Source: Solen grandis (lineage: Eukaryota > Mollusca > Bivalvia > Adapedonta > Solenidae). Taken from it: a DNA stretch of 64,000 nt. Positions 57,397 through 64,000 of this stretch are shown here, piece after piece; positions within the stretch are counted from its first letter, which is position 1; every line of letters starts with the position of its first letter. The stretch is taken from assembly GCA_021229015.1 (NCBI GenBank), contig CM037794.1:41063126-41127125 (forward strand). Reading direction: 5' to 3'. A program made the translations under genes and the position numbers. The notes beneath the pieces were generated by a model that saw only the letters and a list, made by a program, of their open reading frames with translations, did no database searches and had not been told where the DNA came from.

Positions 57397-57660
57397 TCGT
57401 GCGAATAAGGAAAATTATCCGCACGACAGTCATGCCGATAGACACAGCCATTATTTAAACAGATTTATGTGTAAACCTTACAGATTTAAGTTTAAAATGT
57501 ACAGGAAAGAGTTAATTTTACAGTTTAAATTGTAAAACGTATAGATTAAAGTGTAAACTTAACAGATTTAAGTGTAAAATGTACAGTTTAAAATGTAAAT
57601 TTTACAGGGCAAAAGGTGTGAATTTAACAGTTTGAATTGAAAACTGTAAAATTTACAATT
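57397..57660. repeat. Hairpin followed by degenerate GTAAAATGTACAG repeats
   Basis: GGTCGTGCGAATAA and TTATCCGCACGAC (57397-57430) form a stem with a 6-base loop. Then 57475-57660 contains many variants of 'agatttaagtgtaaaatgtacag' on one strand, ending with 'aaaactgtaaaatttacaattt'. Confidence 0.55.
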
Positions 57661-57790
57661 TAAAGTGCGGAGAAAAAAGATAAGTGCCAATGTGGCACTA
57701 ATTCGTTTCCGCAAATATCACATGTTTATCATATTTTTCGCTGTAATCTAAAGATACATTTTCCGATGTGTTGTTTTTTTGAGTTTGTTG

Positions 57791-57871
57791 CTGCTGCTAC
57801 GGTAAATATACTCACAAACATAACAAGAAAAACTACATAAAAAGAGCATGTTTACCGTAGCAGCGAAACGA
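57791..57871. repeat. Short inverted repeat around GCTGCTACGGTAAA
   Basis: GCTGCTACGGTAAATATACTC (57793-57813) pairs with an inverted copy ending GTTTACCGTAGCAGC (57851-57865). One or two mismatches; about 30-base loop. A candidate tiny MITE; no target duplication seen. Confidence 0.55.
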
Positions 57872-58908
57872 CGTTAATCTTAAACCAGGTGAAGGAAATC
57901 CCTGAAATCTCAGACAACTGCACCAGAGTAGAGCCACTGACCTATCTCAAGACATCCTCACATGAAAATTACAACAACAATACTGAAGCGCCAAGTGTAC
58001 TTAAATGAGTTTTAGCGTGTTTTTTTTTCTTAAGGACAGACTTTCCGAAAAGTTTGCACATACATTAGTACGTTAGACTATAACTAAAAGATATATAAAA
58101 TAGAAATAGGTAGTCACTCGTTTTAGAGATTTAGTTATGGTAAAACATCACCGTTTGCTAAAAGTTGTAGAAAAATTCGAAGCATTAAAAGTTATGTTAT
58201 ATTAATTAATAATAATGAATATATACAAAATCTAATTAAAAGCTATGGAATTTTACTACAACTATTTTTCTAATTAAAAAAAAAATCAGCGGACAGATTT
58301 CCTTTATTTTTTTCAGATTTTTTTAATTATAATTTTAATACAGGAATCCTAAAAATTGAAGTTTTCTTTAACATTCAACCAAAAATAAATGAGAAAAAAA
58401 AAATCTGTGGTAACCTGCTGAAACGTCCTTAAATACTTAGGGGCAAATTTCACATTTCATCTATCTCTTACTAGTAACAGTACCCGAATAGTTGAATACG
58501 AAAAAGTCAAGTACTGTACATACATATGGCTAAACTGAGAGTCCCTTTTACCTTAATAATTAACCATATTTGATAAAAAAAAAAAAGAAAAACAGATGAC
58601 ATTCGCTTCTAAATATTTTCTTTGCGCTAAGTATTGTTGCTGGAATTCGAGTCAGGACTTGAATCCAAAACGGAAATGGACTTGGTGATGGTAAATCAGA
58701 GACTGTTACAACGGATACGCTTCGGTTCCTGGTGTTTTTTTTTAAACATATTTTTAAGTTAATCCGCTAAATTAAGGTTAATATGTTTCAATATAGAAAA
58801 ACGTTATTTAGTTTCAATTTTCAGCAAGGGTACATCACATCGTGGTTTATTACTCATAAATATCACAGCAACCAACTTATCAATTATGTAACCACTTTTT
58901 AAATGTTT
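57872..58908. other. AT-rich non-coding stretch
   Basis: No gene seen. Confidence 0.45.
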
Positions 58909-58917
58909 GAAATTCAG

Positions 58918-58999
58918 CACCGTCGAATACCCCCGGCAGACTTATGACATGACATCATGTATAGATGATGTATCAATCGGCCGTGGGTATTCGACGACG
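58918..58999. mobile_element. 82-bp mini-element with 9-bp target duplication
   Basis: The ends CACCGTCGAATACCC and, inverted, GGGTATTCGACGACG match at 13 of 15 positions. GAAATTCAG occurs immediately on both sides (58909-58917 and 59000-59008). The middle is short and partly self-complementary. Confidence 0.8.
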
Positions 59000-59265
59000 G
59001 AAATTCAGTAAAATTATTATAAGTACAATCAAATACACCAATGGTATGTTTCTGAGAACAATACCGAAACTTCTACTCTTTAATACTTTTTTTTTTTAAG
59101 AATATTAAATATCCCCTTTAATAGACTGTGTATTTAGAGTGAGAATAACATATTAAGTAGGACGTGAAGAGAAGAATAAATAAATTAAAGCACTGCATGA
59201 TCCACGTTTACTTAGTTAGTTTTAACCGCAATTATTACGATCTGGTGGAAAATTCTTGAAAAGAA

Positions 59266-59408
59266 CACAAGAGGGCCAAGATGGCCCTGTATCGCTCACC
59301 TGAGTAAAATTGCTGCGCTAGGAATGATGACAAACTAGATGTGGGTGTTCCTCGGAACACTTGTGTCGCCTGCATTTAAGCATGTTTGATGAAAGAATTG
59401 ACTAGAAA

Positions 59409-59448
<40 letters not shown>

Positions 59449-59452
59449 TATT

Positions 59453-59483
<31 letters not shown>

Positions 59484-61518
59484 GAATAAAATATTCAAAC
59501 AGTGCAATATGTAATAATTTTCCCGAGCACTTTCGACTATACAGTCTTCATCAGAGGAGTGTCAGAATGACTATGAATTCAAAACATTAACTGTAAGAAA
59601 AATTATGACGTCATTAAGCACTTATGACGTTAATTATATATATGTTGCAAGTTTGTAGTCATCATTATCATTATTGAGTTATCATTCTTGTGTACTGCAC
59701 TCAGACCAATGAGATCTATCTACTATAAATGTTTAAGGCAACACTTCAAATACTTTACAAGTTATGCACCACACAAGAATTAAATCCAAAAAAATAAACA
59801 AAGGGAAATAACTCCAAAAATACAACAGTTATCATTCTTGCACAATGCACTCCATGAGATCTTTCCACCTGTGAGGTTTCAAAGTAATACCTCAAATACT
59901 TTTCGTGTTATGCTCCAGACAAAAATGAAGTCTGAGTATCAACAAAGGGCAATAACTCAAGGAAAAAGAGAAACAGAGTTATCATTCATGTGCACTGCAC
60001 TCAGACCATTGAGATCTATGAAGTTTCAAGTCAACACCTCAAATACGTTTCGAGTTATGCCCCAGACAAAAATTAAGTCTGAAAATCAACAAAGGGAAAT
60101 AACTCAGAAAATAAAACAGAGTTATCATTCTTATGCACTGCAAAAGAGATTTTATGAATTTAAACAATATCTCAAATACTTTTTGACAAAAATAAAGACT
60201 GAGAATCAACAAAGGACAATAACTCAGGAGAAAAGAAAGTGAGAGTTATCATTTATGTGAACTGCACTCCTCTTCAATGAGATCTATCTATCTATAAAGT
60301 TTTAAGTCAGCACCTCAAATACTTTTTGATTATGCCGGACAAAAATAAACTAAATCAACAAAGGGAATAACTCAGAAAATAGAAAGTCAGGTTATCATTC
60401 TTGTGCACTGCACTCCACCTCAATGTGATCTATCCATGTTTTAAGTTTCAAGGTGATACCTCAAATACTTTTCAAGTTATGCTCCGGACAAAAATAAAAT
60501 CTCAGAATCAACAAAGGGTAATAACTCAGAAAATACGAAAGTCAGAGTTATCATTCTTGTGCACTGCACTCCACCTCAATGTGATCTATCCATGTTTTAA
60601 GTTTCAAGGTGATACCTCAAATACTTTTCAAGTTATGCTCCGGACAAGAAAGTGTGACGCCGACGACACCGACGACGACGACGACGCCGACGACGACGAC
60701 GACGGACAAAGTGATCCCTATGTGTCTGCCATGCTATGCAGGCGACACAAAAATGTGGCATCTAAAGTGTTTTTCTAACATTTGACTAAGTGACCTAAAT
60801 TTTGATCCTACCTGAATTTGCACTCAACTGGGAATTCTTGCAGTCATCATTCTTATCAAGTTTAAGAAGCGGAACAAAATTGTAGGCCTTTTAATTTTTA
60901 AAATTTCCCGGCCCCATGGGCCCATTTTAAATTTTATGTAAACAAACATTCTGACCAAGTTACATTAAGGTAAGGCTTAAACTGTGGCCTCTGGAGTATT
61001 TACAAGGTTTTTCTAAGATTTGACCTGGTGACCTAGTTTTTGACCCCTCATGACCCGATATCAAACTCATCCAAGATATCATGTAGACAAACATCCCGAC
61101 TAAATGCCATTAAGATTGGGGCAGGAACTGTTGCCTCTGGAATTTCACAAGGTTTTTCTAAGATTTTCTAAGAGTTGACCTAGTGACCTAGTTTTTGACC
61201 CACTACCATTTTCAACTATCCAATTCATAGACAAACATCTGACAAAGTTTTATGAAGTTTGGCCAAATATGTGGCCTCAAGCAATTTTAAAGGTTTTTCT
61301 AAGATTTGACCTGGTGATCTAGTTTTTGACCCCACGTGACCCATTTTCGAACTCATCCAAGATATCATGTAGACAAACATCCTGACCAACATTCATGAAG
61401 ATTGGGCCAAAACTGTGGCCTCTAGAGTTTTCACAAGCAATTGTTGACGACGGACTACGCACGACGGACAAAAAGCGGTCACAAAAGCTCACCCTGAGCA
61501 CAAGTGCTCAGATGAGCT
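59266..61518. mobile_element. Tandem-repeat element with hairpin ends (B)
   Basis: Opposite orientation to element A. AGGGCCAAGATGGCCCT is at 59272-59288, and the AGCTCACCCTGAGC...GCTCAGATGAGCT hairpin is at 61487-61518. Inside: a CA/TA/T/G low-complexity block (59408-59484), about seven units of 120-156 bp starting 'gagttatcattcttgtgcactgcactc' (59676-60650), a GAC-repeat (60657-60703), and three or four units of 'tttttctaagatttgacctggtgacctagtttttgacc' (60780-61440). Confidence 0.7.
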
Positions 61519-62059
61519 AAAAAGATATTATATATGAAATGATATGATATATATGATATATATATATGAAGTGTAATTTAATATGGTTAAGCTTGTATTA
61601 AATATTCACATACTTGCATTATTTTATCTCCTGTAGGATTGGAACCCATGAGGGAAAATACAGTCATGATTTGCAGACGGAGTCGTTACCACTCCTCCAC
61701 ATTGGTGCCTTATTGCAAAGCAATTAACGACAGTTATAGCAGTATCCTTGCGCTATTTCATTAACGTTTTTGCGTTCGTTTGAAAAACAGTCAAACCAGC
61801 GTGCGTAAGCTCAATTTTGAAATCATTGTTTTATTATTTTTATTTGTTCGGCGTTTATAAGGAAGACATACTCTGTATGTACTAAAAAGCTAAGGAAATA
61901 ATAAATATTCAATCAAATAAAATTATCATTATTGAAAAAATAAAAATGTTAAATATAGATTTACTTCTATACCCGTGCCAAAGTTATAACACGATAGATA
62001 TATAAGGTGTGAATAATATAGAGAATAATTAAAATGTTACAATTTACATGTATTTTTTC
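61519..62059 (-). other. Non-coding stretch with a tRNA-like SINE head
   Basis: On the minus strand, 61712-61630 reads TGTGGAGGAGTGGTAACGAC (A-box-like) and GGGTTCCAATCC (B-box). It lacks cloverleaf acceptor pairing, so it is a SINE head rather than a tRNA gene. The rest is AT-rich. Confidence 0.45.
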
Positions 62060-62520
62060 TCGTATAATGTAGTGAACAATTCGAATTTTCCTCACAAGTA
62101 AAGTTGGACATTACTCACATATTGTAGTGAATACTGCTGACGTAATAGTATTAGTGACAACTACTCACATTATAAAATGCTTATTACTCGTATGTATTAA
62201 ACACTGTTCACTAATTTGATGAGTATTCTCATAAGTTAAGTTAAACATTACTCACATATTGTAGTGAGTACTGCTGACTTAATTAGATGAGTATTACTCA
62301 CATAATTTAGTGAGAACTTCTCACTTTATAAAATGAGTATTTCTCATCTAATTATGTGAGTAATGGAACCTATTTGATTTAATATTGTTCCTCTAAAACT
62401 AAAGAGATTAGTATAATTCACCTTAATAGGTGAGTAATGATCACATTTTTAGTACTACTCACCTAATTAGATGAGAAATACTCACCAATTTTTGTGAACA
62501 TTACCCATCCTAATATTCGA
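62060..62520. repeat. Cluster of degenerate TGAGTATTACTCA repeats
   Basis: Many copies, in both orientations, of 'attactcacataat.tagtgagtact', spaced 25-40 bp. The core TGAGTATTACTCA is palindromic. Confidence 0.7.
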
Positions 62521-62977
62521 GTTATATTCTCTTATTAAGTATTGAACATTCTAAGTAAAGGTCGTATAACCCTGCTGCAACTGGCCGAACCCTAGCGCAC
62601 AAATGCACTTGCCAATCTAACTTCTTGTGAAATTCCTAGCCTCCAGTTGAAACACTTCGGTAGATAGAGCTACAGAAAGTTTTGTGACAGACAAACAGCC
62701 AAAACCAATATGTATCTCTCATTGCACTTCGAAATGATACGTAAACCAGCCTAAATCAACGAGCACCTACTCCCGAACACCTAATCTACATGCTGGTGTA
62801 TAATTCAACACAATGTTCAGTGGGAAGTAAACAAACATTTGAAAATATTCTCCAGTCACTCACTGGTAAGTTTAAAGCAGCGAATTATACCTGGTATCGA
62901 TCACCTTGTGATTAGGTGGGGAAGACATAACGATAACCCCCCCTCCCCCCCCCGACCCCCAACAAAGAAAAAGAAAA
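62521..62977. other. Non-coding stretch
   Basis: Contains 62852-62920, related to 5275-5345, and a C-rich run at 62937-62960. No gene. Confidence 0.4.
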
Positions 62978-63275
62978 ACAAGACCCTGTGTCGCTCACCT
63001 GAGTAAGATTGCTGTGTTAGGCATGATGACCAAAAATGTGGCATCTAAAGTGCTTTTCTAACATTTGACTATGTGACCTACATTTTGATCCTACTTGAAT
63101 TTGCACTCAACTGGGAATTCATACAGTCATCATTCTAATCAAGTTTAATGAAGATTTGTACAAAAATGAAGGCTCCTAGAGTGTTTACAAGATTTTTCTA
63201 AAATTTGCTCTGGTGACCTGCTTTTTGATTCTATGTGGCACAGTTTTGAATTCACCCGAGAGTGCTCGGTGAGCT
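62978..63275. mobile_element. Short element with hairpin-type ends (C)
   Basis: Begins ACAAGACCCTGTGTCGCTCACCTGAGT and ends 'agtgctcggtgagct' (positions 63261-63275), the same ends as element B. The array is reduced to one unit, and the GGGCCAAGATGG part is deleted. Confidence 0.6.
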
Positions 63276-64000
63276 AAAATTACATTCTTAATTACTACCT
63301 TCCCGTTTACATAATTTTATTAAATACCCACCTGAGGTTTACTGTATTAAAGAGGGAATTGAGGAGATCAGGATATTTCAGTAGATATAGGGCCTTTAAA
63401 TTCATAATATCCGTTGTTTTTAATTGATTCATTGAAAAGGCTGAAAGATATCCATCTTCCAAAGCAAAAAATAAAATGCTTTTTATGTTCAATGTGATAA
63501 ATGGTTTCCTGCTTGCCTATTATAAATAATATCGCATTTACCGAGACGGGTTAAAAAAACAGTCACAGTAACTGAGTTAAGTCGATAAAATGACGCTAAC
63601 TCCGTTTTAATGAGGCTAAGTAAGGGAATTTTCAAAGACACAAAAGTATGATAGCATGAACTGATAGGACATTTATTGAAATCATAATGTCATATTTCAA
63701 CACGTGCCTCTTCCACTCATGAACAATGAGCGTGGTAGAAAAAAAAGTAATTGAATATGTAAAAGTTAATGCATTTTATGGTTTTAAGTTTCATGCCGCC
63801 AGGTGCGTGCCTGGACCCATTTTGGTTATACGCATTATGGCTAGGATAGGTCCGAGGGCATGTTCCCTCCCCCAGCTCAAACCCCTACCCACGCAAACCC
63901 CTACCCACGGGGAAAAATGCCATTGGAACGCCGTAAGTGCATTTTGGAGGCACACAAAACTGTCTAAAATTATAATGGAATATGTTAAAAACATGCAATT
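63276..64000. other. Non-coding stretch to the window end
   Basis: No gene or structured repeat was recognised. Confidence 0.45.

Overview
The window looks like intergenic and intronic DNA from a marine bivalve mollusc. I infer this from low GC, long gene-poor stretches, spliced invertebrate-type genes, and dense tRNA-derived SINEs, MITEs and 145-165 bp tandem-repeat elements of the kind common in bivalve assemblies. There are two 100-N assembly gaps. Nothing looks bacterial, and most short open frames are chance or lie inside repeats.

Three protein-coding units stand out. (1) A minus-strand coding exon (9468-10331) of a ceramide phosphoethanolamine synthase, a Golgi CDP-alcohol phosphotransferase, with an acceptor before its ATG and a donor at its end; the C-terminal exon was not found. 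(2) An intact 839-codon gene (17044-19563) for a DDE-like transposase, inside a 5.2 kb element (about 15521-20699) with matching inverted ends. (3) A minus-strand IkB-type ankyrin protein (50683-51588), uninterrupted by introns and without an evident DSGxxS degron.

The rest is a layered mobile-element landscape. Left part (1-9.4 kb): a foldback-like element with 22-bp tandem arrays, SINEs, an 18 x 54 bp minisatellite grown inside a SINE, and a TTAA-flanked MITE that split another SINE. Middle (15.5-29.8 kb): the DDE transposon and three non-autonomous elements. 30.7-40.4 kb: a LINE fragment and a large direct duplication whose two copies carry different deletions; one copy also carries a Harbinger element with perfect 38-bp ends and a TTA target duplication. 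Near 39.5 kb is a perfect 74-bp palindrome between 10-bp direct repeats. Right part: tandem-repeat elements with hairpin ends (44.9-46.3, 59.3-61.5 and 63.0-63.3 kb), LINE reverse transcriptase remains, an 82-bp mini-element with a 9-bp target duplication at 58.9 kb, and microsatellites.

The best candidates for something undescribed are the complete DDE transposon with its internal binding-site-like repeats, and the two very small palindromic insertions with 9-10 bp duplications. All family names come from reading motifs by eye; no search was run.
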